64,000 nucleotides of DNA from Maribacter aestuarii. Lineage in GTDB: Bacteria > Bacteroidota > Bacteroidia > Flavobacteriales > Flavobacteriaceae. Positions 47,935 through 59,737 of this stretch are shown one piece after another (the stretch's first letter is position 1; each line of letters begins with the position of its first letter). The notes under the pieces were generated by a model. That model saw nothing but the letters and a program-made list of their open reading frames with translations. It made no database searches and had not been told where the DNA came from. Location of the stretch: NCBI RefSeq assembly GCF_027474845.2, contig NZ_CP107031.2, forward strand, positions 3,301,001 to 3,365,000. Reading direction: 5' to 3'. The translations under genes and the position numbers were made by a program.

Positions 47935-48390
47935 TTAATCTAATTGGCTTCATATTTTTTCTGGGGTTACATAGTTTAAAGTTGTCATTTCTTTTTGTCG
48001 AATGTTAAGGGATAACTTGCTCCGTTTCATCCATGAAATACCCAAAAATCCGATGAAATACATTTTTTGACTTCCATAGGTACTTACACCACAAAATATA
48101 ACGGTTACACAACAATATTACCAAAGACACTGATCCAATTGATATTTTTGTAGCATCAGATAAAATTGTTTAAAATCATTAAGACTTTGCGCCTAATTTA
48201 CAGACACAAGGCTTATTTGATTGATATAATAAGAGTATAATTCTAATATAGGGTGATGGGAGAACACTACCCGTTTGTTATGAAGGCAATTTCTTAGGAC
48301 TTTTTATATGCTAAGGAAAATGTACTTCACAACAAAAATTTAGTAGAACCACTGATTTATACTATGTTTAGATCAGTATCTTAATATGAT
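47935..48390. other. Intergenic region between response regulator and kinase
   Basis: This 456-base stretch holds no open frame of note. It contains a 9-base direct repeat with an attached inverted repeat (48025-48061), listed separately, and TATTTTTG at 48143-48150 as a -7-like box without a clear -33 element. The size and content suggest a regulated promoter for the kinase gene. Confidence 0.5.
48025..48061 (+). promoter_or_regulatory. Candidate LytTR binding site
   Basis: ATGAAATAC occurs at 48033-48041 and again at 48053-48061, 20 bases apart start to start, about two helix turns. TTTCAT-CC-ATGAAA (48025-48038) adds an inverted half-site. LytTR proteins such as AgrA and AlgR bind 9-base direct repeats spaced by about 12 bases, close to the 11 seen. 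The site is next to a LytTR gene, so autoregulation is plausible. Confidence 0.45.
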
Positions 48391-50358
<1,968 letters not shown>

Positions 50359-50361
50359 GTA

Positions 50362-51147
50362 TTAGGTAACGTCACTTCTTAAAACCATTTTATGCAGTAG
50401 TTTAGGAAAGAAACGTTTTAAGTAAACACCCATTGTTTCTTTGCCTCCAATGTAGGCCTCGATCTTATTTTTTTTAATCGCTCTAATTATTTTTTTGGCA
50501 CAAACTTCTACGGACATGCCGTTTTGAGTTGCATCGTCCTCTTTTTTTTGTGCACTTCCATCACCTGTTAACGCATTTTTCGCCACATCGGTTTGAATAA
50601 AACCAGGACAAATTAGGGTTACTTTAATATTATCTTTTTCGTGTTCCATCCTTAGGACATCGAAGAAACCGTGAAGGGCGTGTTTAGCACCACAATATCC
50701 AGATCGGTATGGTGACCCAAACTTGCCCATAAGACTCGTTACCGTAACAAAATGACCGCCTTGATTCTTTATAAATTCAGGGAGTAATGATTTTGTTAAA
50801 CTTATAGTACCCATATAGTTAACATCTATCATCTTTTTAAAAACTTCAAGTTTTGTATCTATGATAAGCGATCGTTGACTTATACCTCCGTTGTTGATTA
50901 ACATATCAATTTTTCCATGTTTTTTAATGGCCGTTTGAACTATATTGGATAGATTATCAAAATTGGAAAGGTCCAGGGGTAAGATTGCAATTTTATCTGG
51001 CTCCGAACAATTACGTTTAACCTGTTCCAATATTTCAGCCCTTCGGGCGGAAATAATGAGTTTGTGACCCCTCTTGTTCAATTGATAGGTAAGTGCCTCC
51101 CCAATGCCGGAAGATGCCCCGGTTATCCAAATAACTTTTCCGCTCAT
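50362..51147 (-). CDS. SDR family oxidoreductase
   Basis: The 261-residue protein is a classical short-chain dehydrogenase. It has the NAD(P) motif T-G-A-S-S-G-I-G near the N-terminus, N-N-G-G at the structural Asn, a catalytic Ser in T-V-T-S-L-M-G and the Y-x-x-x-K pair in S-G-Y-C-G-A-K-H-A. The substrate is not known; related proteins reduce ketones of lipid or sugar intermediates. It is on the minus strand, convergent with the kinase gene three bases away and divergent from menC, 55 bases upstream. Confidence 0.88.
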   Translation of the reverse strand: MSGKVIWITGASSGIGEALTYQLNKRGHKLIISARRAEILEQVKRNCSEPDKIAILPLDLSNFDNLSNIVQTAIKKHGKIDMLINNGGISQRSLIIDTKLEVFKKMIDVNYMGTISLTKSLLPEFIKNQGGHFVTVTSLMGKFGSPYRSGYCGAKHALHGFFDVLRMEHEKDNIKVTLICPGFIQTDVAKNALTGDGSAQKKEDDATQNGMSVEVCAKKIIRAIKKNKIEAYIGGKETMGVYLKRFFPKLLHKMVLRSDVT

Positions 51148-51202
51148 ACTTCCTGTAGGTTTCGGTTTAACACTGAAAATATACCTAAATTTATGCGTTT
51201 AT

Positions 51203-52255
51203 ATGAAGGCCAGTTACAAAAAATACATACTCAATTTTAAAAACCCGAGCGGTACTTCCCGCGGCACCTTGGTAACAAAGGAAACTTGGTTTTTGATACT
51301 GGAGGAGAAAGGAAAATATGGCATTGGAGAATGTGGAATGTTCAAAGGGCTAAGTTATGACGACGTTCCTGATTATGAGAAAAAACTCAAGTGGCTCTTA
51401 GAACATATTGACTCTGATACAGATTGGCTGTTGGAGGAATTAAGAAATTACCCAAGTATTCAGTTTGGATTGGAACAGGCTTTACTGTCTATAAAATCCA
51501 AAAATCCTTTTGAATTTTTTGATTCACCCTTTTTGAACCAAGAACGTCCTATTTTAATCAACGGATTGGTTTGGATGGGTGATGAAGCTTTTATGCATCG
51601 TCAAATACAAGAAAAAATTAAAACCGGTTTTACTTGTATAAAAATGAAAATCGGGGCACTTGATTTTGAAAAGGAATTGAAGCTGCTTCATTTTATCCGA
51701 AAAAATTATTCCAAAGAAGATATAGAATTACGAGTCGATGCCAACGGTGCTTTTTCTCCAGAGCTTGCTCTGGAGAAGTTAAAGAGGCTTGCCGAACTGG
51801 ATTTACATTCCATAGAACAGCCCATAAGACAGGGGTTCATTCATGAAATGAAGAAATTATGTGAGCAAACCCCATTACCTATTGCTTTGGATGAAGAATT
51901 AATAGGTGTGTTGCATGTAACGGAAAAGGAAAAATTACTACAAACCATAAGACCACAGTACATAATATTAAAACCAAGTCTTGTAGGCGGTTTTAAGGGT
52001 AGCGGGGAATGGATTACACTGGCTGACAAATATGGGATAGGCTGGTGGATTACAAGCGCTTTGGAGAGTAACATTGGGTTAAATGCCATTGCCCAATGGA
52101 CCGCAACTTTGAACAATGAAATGCACCAAGGTCTAGGCACGGGATCACTATTTACTAATAATTTAGAAAGTCCCCTAACTGTAAGGAATGGAGGCCTGTA
52201 TTACGATAAAAATAAAAATTGGAAAGAAAATTTAATTAAGGAACTATGTATATAG
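51203..52255 (+). CDS. menC: o-Succinylbenzoate synthase
   Basis: The 350-residue protein belongs to the enolase superfamily. K-M-K-I-G appears in the barrel, L-R-V-D-A-N-G-A-F supplies a metal Asp, S-I-E-Q-P is the second site and A-L-D-E-E-L the third; the final K-P-S-L-V-G-G holds the acid/base Lys. It dehydrates SHCHC to o-succinylbenzoate. The ATG at 51203 (K-A-S-Y-K-K-Y-I-L-N-F) matches the family; the frame stays open 33 codons further upstream but that part overlaps the divergent SDR gene. The stop overlaps the CPBP gene by 10 bases. Confidence 0.92.
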   Translation: MKASYKKYILNFKNPSGTSRGTLVTKETWFLILEEKGKYGIGECGMFKGLSYDDVPDYEKKLKWLLEHIDSDTDWLLEELRNYPSIQFGLEQALLSIKSKNPFEFFDSPFLNQERPILINGLVWMGDEAFMHRQIQEKIKTGFTCIKMKIGALDFEKELKLLHFIRKNYSKEDIELRVDANGAFSPELALEKLKRLAELDLHSIEQPIRQGFIHEMKKLCEQTPLPIALDEELIGVLHVTEKEKLLQTIRPQYIILKPSLVGGFKGSGEWITLADKYGIGWWITSALESNIGLNAIAQWTATLNNEMHQGLGTGSLFTNNLESPLTVRNGGLYYDKNKNWKENLIKELCI

Positions 52256-53211
52256 AACAAGCGTATAAGGGTTTGAGTGATAGTTGGAGGTATATTTTAG
52301 GCATTTTTGGAGTATTTATTGCTTGGCAGTTCTTTGGAGCGATTCCCTTAGTAATTGCGTTAATTTTAAAATCGGATTCTATAGGGGTTTTAGCAGAAGG
52401 CGATTTGGGAGTAATGGCGGAGATTCTTGGATCCAACACTTTTTTATTTTTAATGCTTCTTACGTTTGTTATTGGTTTGGTCTTTTTATTTTTATTCGTC
52501 AAGTTTATTCATAAACAGACGATAAAGTCCTTAACTACTTCCCGAATAAAAATAGATTGGAAAAGGATTTTATTTGCATTTGGGATATGGAGTATAGTTT
52601 CAATACTTTTTATTTTTCTAGATATTTATCTTTCACCAGAGGACTACAAATTTAATTTTGACTTAGTTCCTTTTCTTATTTTGGCTGTAATTTCCATTAT
52701 TATGATTCCCCTTCAGACCAGTATGGAGGAGTACTATATGCGTGGCTACATGATGCAAGGACTGGGGCTTATGACGAAAAATAGACTATTTCCACTGGTC
52801 TTTACATCCCTATTGTTTGGGTTGATGCACATCTTCAATCCGGAGGTTCAAAAACTTGGCTACGGGATACTCGTGTTTTATATAGGTACTGGATTCTTTT
52901 TAGGAATAATCACCCTTATGGATAAAGGTCTCGAACTTGCATTAGGTTTTCATGCCGCCAACAATTTAACGGCTGCATTACTTGTTACAGCTGATTGGAC
53001 TGCTTTTCAAACAAATTCTATATACAGGGATGTTTCGGAACCTGTTTTGGGCTGGGATGTACTGGTGCCAGTGTTCGTCGTTTTTCCGATTCTCTTGCTA
53101 ATTTTTTCCAAAAAGTATAAATGGACCAATTGGAAAGAACGCTTGACCGGGAAAGTACTTTCAAAAGAAGAATTTATTGCAGCTAATTCATTGGATGTTG
53201 AAACACGCTGA
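52246..53211 (+). CDS. CPBP family intramembrane metalloprotease
   Basis: The 321-residue protein has about eight hydrophobic helices and the three CPBP motifs: M-E-E-Y-Y-M-R (E-E-x-x-x-R), F-G-L-M-H and H-A-A-N-N. These supply the metal ligands of an intramembrane protease of the Rce1/CAAX kind. Its substrate is not known. It overlaps the end of menC by 10 bases, and menE starts within its end, so it is embedded in a menaquinone operon for reasons that are not clear. Confidence 0.85.
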   Translation: MYIEQAYKGLSDSWRYILGIFGVFIAWQFFGAIPLVIALILKSDSIGVLAEGDLGVMAEILGSNTFLFLMLLTFVIGLVFLFLFVKFIHKQTIKSLTTSRIKIDWKRILFAFGIWSIVSILFIFLDIYLSPEDYKFNFDLVPFLILAVISIIMIPLQTSMEEYYMRGYMMQGLGLMTKNRLFPLVFTSLLFGLMHIFNPEVQKLGYGILVFYIGTGFFLGIITLMDKGLELALGFHAANNLTAALLVTADWTAFQTNSIYRDVSEPVLGWDVLVPVFVVFPILLLIFSKKYKWTNWKERLTGKVLSKEEFIAANSLDVETR

Positions 53212-54286
53212 TATACATCCCCAATTTTCTTTAAATGGACATTCTTTTCAAAAGAAAACCTTAACAGATTTCGCGAGTGATTTTATTAAAGAAGGTGAAT
53301 CTTTTGAAAAAGAAATCGGTCAGTTCATTATGAATTGGTTATCGGAAAATGACACTATCCAAGTAAACACTTCAGGCTCTACGGGAAAACCAAAGACCAT
53401 TTTGCTCCGAAAAGAACATATGTTTAATTCTGCGAGGGCCACAGGAAACTTCTTCCATTTAGAACCCGGTAATTCAGCGCTTCATTGTTTACCTACAGAA
53501 TTTATTGCGGGAAAAATGATGTTGGTAAGGGCTATGGTTCTTGGACTTGAAATGGATTGTATCGCCCCATCCTCCAGTCCTTTAATCAATAGCAATAAGC
53601 ACTATGACTTTGCAGCTATGGTTCCTCTACAGCTGGAGAATTCAACTCATGAAATTGATAGTATCGAGCAAATTATAGTTGGTGGCGCACCAGTTTCCAA
53701 TAGGCTGCGTCAAATGCTACAGGGAAAAGAAACAAAGGTTTTTGAAACATATGGGATGACGGAAACCATTACCCATATTGCAGCCAGACTCGTTAACCCT
53801 AAAAATGAGCAGAACAGGGAAATGGAATCCAGGCCATTCCAAACGTTGCCTAACGTTTTTATCAAAACTGATGCAAGGGATTGTCTTGTAATTGAAGCCC
53901 CCAATATTTCAGATAGTGTAGTGATTACTAACGATATCGTGAATTTAGTCTCCAACACGGAGTTTGAGTGGCTAGGCAGGTATGATTCCGTAATTAATTC
54001 AGGTGGTGTAAAACTGGTTCCCGAACAAATAGAGAAAAAATTAGAACTGATTGTAGAAAGGCCATTTTTTGTAGCCGGCTTACCCGATTCAAGTTTGGGG
54101 CAAAAACTAGTGCTGGTCATAGAAGGGGATATAGATAAAATGCAACTTATGGATATCATCAAAAACTGTGATGAACTGAATAAGTTTCAAGTCCCAAAGG
54201 AAATCTACTCGGTGACCCAATTTAGTAGAACAAGCAACGGTAAGTTGAATCGTAAAGAAACCTTAGCTCGTATTAAGGCCGCTTAA
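53195..54286 (+). CDS. menE: o-Succinylbenzoate-CoA ligase
   Basis: The 363-residue protein (from ATG 53195) is an adenylate-forming ligase, shorter than usual (many MenE have 450-500 residues), as is common in Bacteroidota. The ATP loop is T-S-G-S-T-G-K-P-K, with Y-G-M-T-E-T as the second core motif, and the C-terminal hinge follows at G-R-Y-D-S-V-I-N-S-G-G-V-K. It activates o-succinylbenzoate to its CoA ester before the MenB step. The frame stays open to a TTG at 53177. Either start lies within the CPBP gene. menB is absent from the window. Confidence 0.9.
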   Translation: MLKHADIHPQFSLNGHSFQKKTLTDFASDFIKEGESFEKEIGQFIMNWLSENDTIQVNTSGSTGKPKTILLRKEHMFNSARATGNFFHLEPGNSALHCLPTEFIAGKMMLVRAMVLGLEMDCIAPSSSPLINSNKHYDFAAMVPLQLENSTHEIDSIEQIIVGGAPVSNRLRQMLQGKETKVFETYGMTETITHIAARLVNPKNEQNREMESRPFQTLPNVFIKTDARDCLVIEAPNISDSVVITNDIVNLVSNTEFEWLGRYDSVINSGGVKLVPEQIEKKLELIVERPFFVAGLPDSSLGQKLVLVIEGDIDKMQLMDIIKNCDELNKFQVPKEIYSVTQFSRTSNGKLNRKETLARIKAA

Positions 54287-54375
54287 ACCATCATTATTTT
54301 CACAGTGTAATTAAATATGGTGAAGCTATTTCTCTAGATTCAAAAAAAACGTATTTTCAAGGACAAATAATCACG

Positions 54376-55725
54376 ATGATGCGCTTACTCCTTTTTTTAT
54401 TTTCAGTTTTTTTATTTATCCAGACTTCTGCCCAACAAATTTTACCGGAATGGCAACGAGCCAAGGTAATCGATGAGATTTTGGCAGACCGTTTTAACAA
54501 CTCACTTCCAGAGTTAATGGACACCGCCGGAATTGACATGTGGATTGTGATTTCCCGAGAATATAATGAGGACCCAGTAATCAGAACCATGCTGCCAGCA
54601 ACTTGGCTAAATGCTAGAAGAAGAACCATTCTTCTGTTTTACAGGGACAAGTCAAAAAATACCATTGAAAAATTAGCCGTGGCCCGCTACAATGTTGGGG
54701 AAAGTATCGTTTCTTCTTGGGATAAGGAAAAGGAACCGGACCAATGGAAACGTTTGATGCAATTGATAGAAGAACGTAATCCTAAAAAAATAGGGTTAAA
54801 CTTTTCTAAGGACCACAATATAGCGGATGGGCTGGATAAAACGGATTACGATGAGTTCATGGCCAATCTACCTAGAAAACACCACGGAAAAGTAGTTTCT
54901 GCAGAACAACTAGCCGTGAGATGGATAGAAACCCGTACGGAAAGGGAAATGGTTATCTATGATCAACTGGTAGATATCACGCACGACATTATAGCCGAGG
55001 CTTTTTCTGAAAAAGTAATTACACCAGGTATTACGACCACCACGGAAGTGGAATGGTGGATGCGGCAAAAAGTAACCGATTTAGGTCTGGAAACCTGGTT
55101 TCATCCAACAGTGGACGTACAACGCTCCAAAGAAGAATTGGAAAGCCACCTGTATTCGTTTTCCGGTCGTCCTGATGATATGACCATTCTTCCGGGTGAT
55201 TTGTTGCATTGTGATTTTGGTATAACCTACTTGAGATTAAATACGGATTGTCAAGAATTGGCCTATGTATTAAAACCTGAAGAAAAGGGAGCGCCTCAGT
55301 TTTTAATCGATGGTCTAAAGGCGGGAAATCAAGTTCAGGATTTTCTAACCACCAACATGATAGAGGGTAGAACGGGAAACGAGATTTTGGCAAAAGCTTT
55401 GTCAGAGGCAAAAGCCGCAGGCCTAAGACCTTCTATTTATACGCATCCACTTGGATTATATGGGCACTCTGCAGGAACCACTATAGGCATGTGGGACTCT
55501 CAAGGAGGGGTTATGAAGGACGATGGAGAAAATTATCCCTTAAACCCAAATACCGTTTATGCTATTGAGCTGAATACCACGGTAACTGTTCCAGAATGGA
55601 ATAGGGATATTAGAATTATGCTAGAAGAGGCAGGGTTTTTTGGTGAAAACGGGTTCAGATATGTGAACGGTAGACAGACGGAGCTTTTATTGATACCCAG
55701 AATAAAATCACATCAAGGGAATTAA
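54376..55725 (+). CDS. Secreted M24 family metallopeptidase (Xaa-Pro aminopeptidase-like)
   Basis: The 449-residue protein has a signal peptide (L-L-L-F-L-F-S-V-F-L-F-I-Q-T-S-A-Q), an N-terminal creatinase-like domain (about residues 30-180) and the pita-bread catalytic domain. Metal ligands are seen in L-L-H-C-D-F-G-I, N-T-D-C-Q-E, T-H-P-L-G-L-Y-G-H-S-A-G, Y-A-I-E-L-N-T and R-I-M-L-E-E-A-G. It probably removes N-terminal residues before proline from peptides in the periplasm. Only three bases separate its stop from the next gene, so it may be co-transcribed with the plug-domain genes. Confidence 0.85.
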   Translation: MMRLLLFLFSVFLFIQTSAQQILPEWQRAKVIDEILADRFNNSLPELMDTAGIDMWIVISREYNEDPVIRTMLPATWLNARRRTILLFYRDKSKNTIEKLAVARYNVGESIVSSWDKEKEPDQWKRLMQLIEERNPKKIGLNFSKDHNIADGLDKTDYDEFMANLPRKHHGKVVSAEQLAVRWIETRTEREMVIYDQLVDITHDIIAEAFSEKVITPGITTTTEVEWWMRQKVTDLGLETWFHPTVDVQRSKEELESHLYSFSGRPDDMTILPGDLLHCDFGITYLRLNTDCQELAYVLKPEEKGAPQFLIDGLKAGNQVQDFLTTNMIEGRTGNEILAKALSEAKAAGLRPSIYTHPLGLYGHSAGTTIGMWDSQGGVMKDDGENYPLNPNTVYAIELNTTVTVPEWNRDIRIMLEEAGFFGENGFRYVNGRQTELLLIPRIKSHQGN

Positions 55726-55728
55726 CAA

Positions 55729-57906
55729 ATGAAGCGGATAACCCTACTACTTATTTTGCTGGTCAGTCTAGTTTCAGCACAGAATATGGAAAATAAGGAT
55801 ATTACCATCTGTTGGGATACCTCTTTTTCTATGCTTGATAGGGATTTGGAAAAAGAGTTCGACCTATTGGATAAAGTTTTTCAAAGGTCTCCAAATCAAA
55901 AAGTACAATTGATTCTATTCAATATTATAACCGAAGAAAAAGAGTTCCAGATTACAGATGGGGACTGGAGCGAGTTAAAAGATGTCTTAATACAATCGAA
56001 AGCAGATGGCGCTACTATATATGATGGATTGGCAGACCTGATTAAAAACGACCAAGTGTATTTTTTCACAGATGGTAACGCCTTGATAGCAGATGATAAC
56101 ATTCCTATAAAAAAGGGAAATTTTTTAATCAATAGTCTGCCGGATAGAAATGAAAATTTTTTGAAACAGTCGGCTTTACTGGGAAGGGGTAGATTGATGG
56201 ACTTTGCCGCCATTTTGCCCGATAATATACAATCTACAGTAACTGGAGGAGCTAACGAACAACCAAAGGCTATTGCAGGAACGGTTTATATTGACAATGT
56301 CCCTGCTGATGAAATCGAAGTTCGAATTAAAGGAACTGAAACGGTCTACAAGACGGACGACAGTGGTAAATTCTCCCTTCCGGCAGTTCCTGGAGATTCC
56401 ATATTAATTTCAAGTCGGTCAAATAGAACTATGAAGACGGTACCCATTGGTTATTTTGATTCAAATGTGGATATTTTCTTGGAAGCCAATGTGACTACTT
56501 TGGACGAAGTCGTTGTTACCGAAAAAAGGGTGGAGGCCATTTCAAAAGATTTGGTAAATACAGGAAATGGATTGAAGAGTAAGGAAGAGTTAGGGTATGC
56601 CGTTCAATCCATAGGTGAGGAGGAAATCACACCTATCCAAACGGATTTAAGTCAATCTTTACAAGGGAAATTTTCCAACGTCACCCTCGGTGGCGACCAG
56701 GATTTGACACAGTTTAAAGGAAGAAGTAATAATACATTGTTGGGAAATAATTATGGTCTTGTAGTGGTTGATGGTGTTCCTATACAGCAATCGGATTCGT
56801 CCACTGGGTTTTTGGGAGATGCCTCTTTTATTAATCCGGCTAACGTAGCGGATATAACAGTTCTTAAAGGATTTGCGGCCACTAATAGGTACGGTACGCT
56901 GGGCAATAATGGAGTTTTACTCATTACCACCAAAACAGCTCTAGCAGGTAAAGGAAGTGGTGCTTTGGCAAATTCAGCCTTGGTGCAGGACAATGTTTAT
57001 GAGTCCGATACGGAAATGAATTTAAATCAGTCGGCCCTAACAAAAGCCCTGGAGAATACTGGAACAACAGAGGAGGCTTATTCGAAATACTTAACACTTA
57101 GAAATTTTAATGAAAAAAATGTACCGTTCTATTTGGATGCCTTTGCCCATTTTAAGGATAAGGACCACAAACTGGCGGCAATAATTATTTCTAATCTTTG
57201 GGAGCTGAACCCTAAAGATGAAACTTACATGAAATTAGTAGAACTATCGTCTAGGTATTTGGGTAACAATAGTTTATCTGCAATCATTAACAATGAACTG
57301 AACAGGTCCAGACCCACGGCTATTCAGCCGTTCTTTACAGAAGCCAAGTTACAGTTGGCAAAAGGAGATTATCAAGAGGCGTTAAATAGTTTGTCCGTCT
57401 TGGAAAAAGGAGGCGCCTATGGTACTATGAACGTAACACCAATAAGTAAGTCTTTGGAGCGCGAGTTAAAAAACTTGGTATTTCAAAAAAGAAGCAGTTT
57501 AGATGTTACTAGGGTTAAAGAAGCTTATTTCAAGAACACGCAAATGAACGTTCGGCTATTGGTAGAATGGAGCAACCCTAAGGCCGAATTTGAAATTCAA
57601 TTTGTAAATCCACAAAACAGATTCTTCAACTGGGAACATACTACGGGTGCCAACCAAAACCGAATTCAGGAAGAGGTGACATTGGGATATGCTATGGAAG
57701 AGTTTGAAATTTATGATGATTTAAAGGGAGATTGGAAAATAAATGCTATTTATAAAGGTAATTTAGAACCGGAAAACGATGACCCTTTAGTCCTTTTATG
57801 TTCTGTATATGAAAACTTCGGATATCCGTCTCAAAAGAAGAAATTGGTTTGGTTGTATCTTGATAATCAAGGCACTAAGAAAAGGATTGTTGAAGTGAAG
57901 ATTTAG
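55729..57906 (+). CDS. Secreted vWA / CPD-reg / TonB-plug / TPR-like / C-terminal beta-domain protein
   Basis: The 725-residue protein has a signal peptide and then a vWA-like domain (about residues 24-150), with the MIDAS-like D-T-S-F-S and Y-F-F-T-D-G-N. It continues with a carboxypeptidase-regulatory-like domain (about 185-253), then L-D-E-V-V-V-T-E and a SusC-type plug domain ending in N-N-G-V-L-L-I-T-T-K (about 255-400). A helical TPR-like region (about 430-590) and a C-terminal beta-domain (about 610-725, V-E-W-S-N-P-K-A-E-F-E-I-Q-F-V) follow. A TonB receptor would need about 600 further residues for a barrel, which are absent. The two following genes are shorter paralogues. The C-terminal domain recalls DUF2135/YfaP; role unknown. 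Confidence 0.82.
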   Translation: MKRITLLLILLVSLVSAQNMENKDITICWDTSFSMLDRDLEKEFDLLDKVFQRSPNQKVQLILFNIITEEKEFQITDGDWSELKDVLIQSKADGATIYDGLADLIKNDQVYFFTDGNALIADDNIPIKKGNFLINSLPDRNENFLKQSALLGRGRLMDFAAILPDNIQSTVTGGANEQPKAIAGTVYIDNVPADEIEVRIKGTETVYKTDDSGKFSLPAVPGDSILISSRSNRTMKTVPIGYFDSNVDIFLEANVTTLDEVVVTEKRVEAISKDLVNTGNGLKSKEELGYAVQSIGEEEITPIQTDLSQSLQGKFSNVTLGGDQDLTQFKGRSNNTLLGNNYGLVVVDGVPIQQSDSSTGFLGDASFINPANVADITVLKGFAATNRYGTLGNNGVLLITTKTALAGKGSGALANSALVQDNVYESDTEMNLNQSALTKALENTGTTEEAYSKYLTLRNFNEKNVPFYLDAFAHFKDKDHKLAAIIISNLWELNPKDETYMKLVELSSRYLGNNSLSAIINNELNRSRPTAIQPFFTEAKLQLAKGDYQEALNSLSVLEKGGAYGTMNVTPISKSLERELKNLVFQKRSSLDVTRVKEAYFKNTQMNVRLLVEWSNPKAEFEIQFVNPQNRFFNWEHTTGANQNRIQEEVTLGYAMEEFEIYDDLKGDWKINAIYKGNLEPENDDPLVLLCSVYENFGYPSQKKKLVWLYLDNQGTKKRIVEVKI

Positions 57907-57973
57907 TTAACAAATTCTTAATTTGGCGTAATATTTGTAGTCTTTTACCTATCTTCTAAAAAAATTATAGACT

Positions 57974-59719
57974 ATGAAAAATCTTCTCTTACTTCTAGTA
58001 GTACTGTCAGGAACACTTGGTTTAGCTCAAGACAAAACAAATAATATTAAAGGAAAGGTTACTTATTTAGATACTCCATTGGTAAATGCGGAGGTTAGGG
58101 TGAGTACGTCAGGAGAGACCGTTAAAACGGATACCGAAGGAAAATATGCTGTAGCAGCGGCCCCAGGGCAGATAATTACGTATAGTTATCCAAGCATGCG
58201 GTCCATGGAGATTGTGGTTGAGGACGTTACCAGAATTTTAAATGTTGAGCTTACACCAGAAGTAAATCAGTTGGATGAGGTTGTGGTCTCTAAAACTGTT
58301 TTAAAATCGCAAAAGGAAATGCGTGAGGAATACGCCTTGAATAAAAATATTATAAATACTGCTTTTGGCTTTATCGATAAGGAAACGACCAATTTTTCAA
58401 TTAGTATAGTAGAAGGCAAAGATTTGAATCCGATTGGAATTGATATTGCAACGTCCTTGCAATATGCTATACCGAGTATTAAGGTCGAAAGGATACCTCC
58501 TATAAACCCTGTTGCCACTATATATTTGAGAGGTGCTTCCATGGGAATGTTTCCGGCCATCTACGATGTAGATGGTTTGGTAATGAGGGAATTTCCATTT
58601 TTCTTACAAGTGGAAAACATTGAAAGAGTTGCGGTCCTTAGGGGACTGGGGGCAGTAGTCAAATATGGAGGAGCTGCCAATGGGGGTGTTATTGTGATTA
58701 ATACCAAGGGAGCAAACTATTACAATAACAATACTCAAGTGCCAAATGACCTAGCTCGCCTTAAGGGTAATATTTACGATGGAGGCGCTTTGGCTTCCGA
58801 GAAATTAGAGGGAGATAAACCCAGTTATTTGACCCGTTTATTGGCTAGTGAAACGGAAGAAGAGGCAAAAAATACGTATCGAGAACAAATCAAGATTTAC
58901 GGAAGCTCGTTCTACTATGTCCTTGATGCCTATGATTATTTTTCCAACCGTTGGAATAACAAAGAGTTTGCGGATAAGATTATAGAAGAGAACAATGCCA
59001 TTCTTAAGGACAATCCTATCGCACTTAAGGTTCTAGCTTATACGTATCAAGCGGAGGGGCGGCTGGAAGAAGCGAACGACGTCTATAAAGAAATCTTTAC
59101 GCTCCGCCCCAACTATGCGCAATCCTATATGGATATCGCCAACAGCTACCGCGAGCTTGGGGAATACCAGAAGGCGGCCGCAATCTATGCACGTTACGGT
59201 TATCTACTGGAAGAAGGCTTCCTAAGGGCAGAAGGCGATCTGGGCATCATCATGGAACGTGAACTGAACAACCTTATAGCGCTAAAAGGAAGGGAACTGC
59301 TGTCCAAGCGTGAACTGAAGAAACTGGTCTTGGACGACGAGTTCGACGGTACACGCCTCGTCTTCGAATGGAACGACAGCGAGGCCGAGTTCGAGCTGCA
59401 GTTCGTGAATCCGGAGGGGAACTATTTCAAGTCGGAACATTCCCTACTGGCGGATGCGGACCGCATCAAGGATGAAAAAATATCCGGGTTCTCCAGTGAG
59501 GAGTACCACATTGATGATTCGATTAGGGGGGTGTGGCAGGTGAACGCGAAATATTTTGGGAACAAGAGCCTTACGCCTACGTATTTGAAAGCAACTGTTT
59601 ACCATAACTACGGTAGCGCATCACAACGAAAGGAGACCAAACTGTTTAAATTAAGCCTAAGGAACGTGAACCAACAGTTGTTCACCGTAACCAATTTGGC
59701 CAGTGTAGTTTCTAATTAA
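57974..59719 (+). CDS. Secreted CPD-reg / plug / TPR-like / C-terminal beta-domain protein, paralogue 2
   Basis: The 581-residue protein has a signal peptide and a regulatory beta-domain (about residues 23-95), followed by L-D-E-V-V-V-S-K and a plug domain (about 115-250, ending G-G-V-I-V-I-N-T-K). A TPR-like region (about 290-440, A-N-D-V-Y-K-E-I-F-T-L-R-P-N) and the C-terminal domain (about 455-575, W-N-D-S-E-A-E-F-E-L-Q-F) come next. It lacks the vWA domain of the first copy and has no barrel. Over the last 300 residues it is closely similar to paralogue 3. From about 59050 the base composition changes sharply (for example 36 G+C in 60 at 59341-59400, against 20 in 60 at 58381-58440), although the protein does not. 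Confidence 0.85.
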   Translation: MKNLLLLLVVLSGTLGLAQDKTNNIKGKVTYLDTPLVNAEVRVSTSGETVKTDTEGKYAVAAAPGQIITYSYPSMRSMEIVVEDVTRILNVELTPEVNQLDEVVVSKTVLKSQKEMREEYALNKNIINTAFGFIDKETTNFSISIVEGKDLNPIGIDIATSLQYAIPSIKVERIPPINPVATIYLRGASMGMFPAIYDVDGLVMREFPFFLQVENIERVAVLRGLGAVVKYGGAANGGVIVINTKGANYYNNNTQVPNDLARLKGNIYDGGALASEKLEGDKPSYLTRLLASETEEEAKNTYREQIKIYGSSFYYVLDAYDYFSNRWNNKEFADKIIEENNAILKDNPIALKVLAYTYQAEGRLEEANDVYKEIFTLRPNYAQSYMDIANSYRELGEYQKAAAIYARYGYLLEEGFLRAEGDLGIIMERELNNLIALKGRELLSKRELKKLVLDDEFDGTRLVFEWNDSEAEFELQFVNPEGNYFKSEHSLLADADRIKDEKISGFSSEEYHIDDSIRGVWQVNAKYFGNKSLTPTYLKATVYHNYGSASQRKETKLFKLSLRNVNQQLFTVTNLASVVSN

Positions 59720-59737
59720 CATACCAACCTTAACCCT

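Noticed and set aside
51104..51202. 33-codon upstream extension of menC
   Set aside because: It overlaps the divergent SDR gene and does not fit the MenC N-terminus, which begins at 51203.
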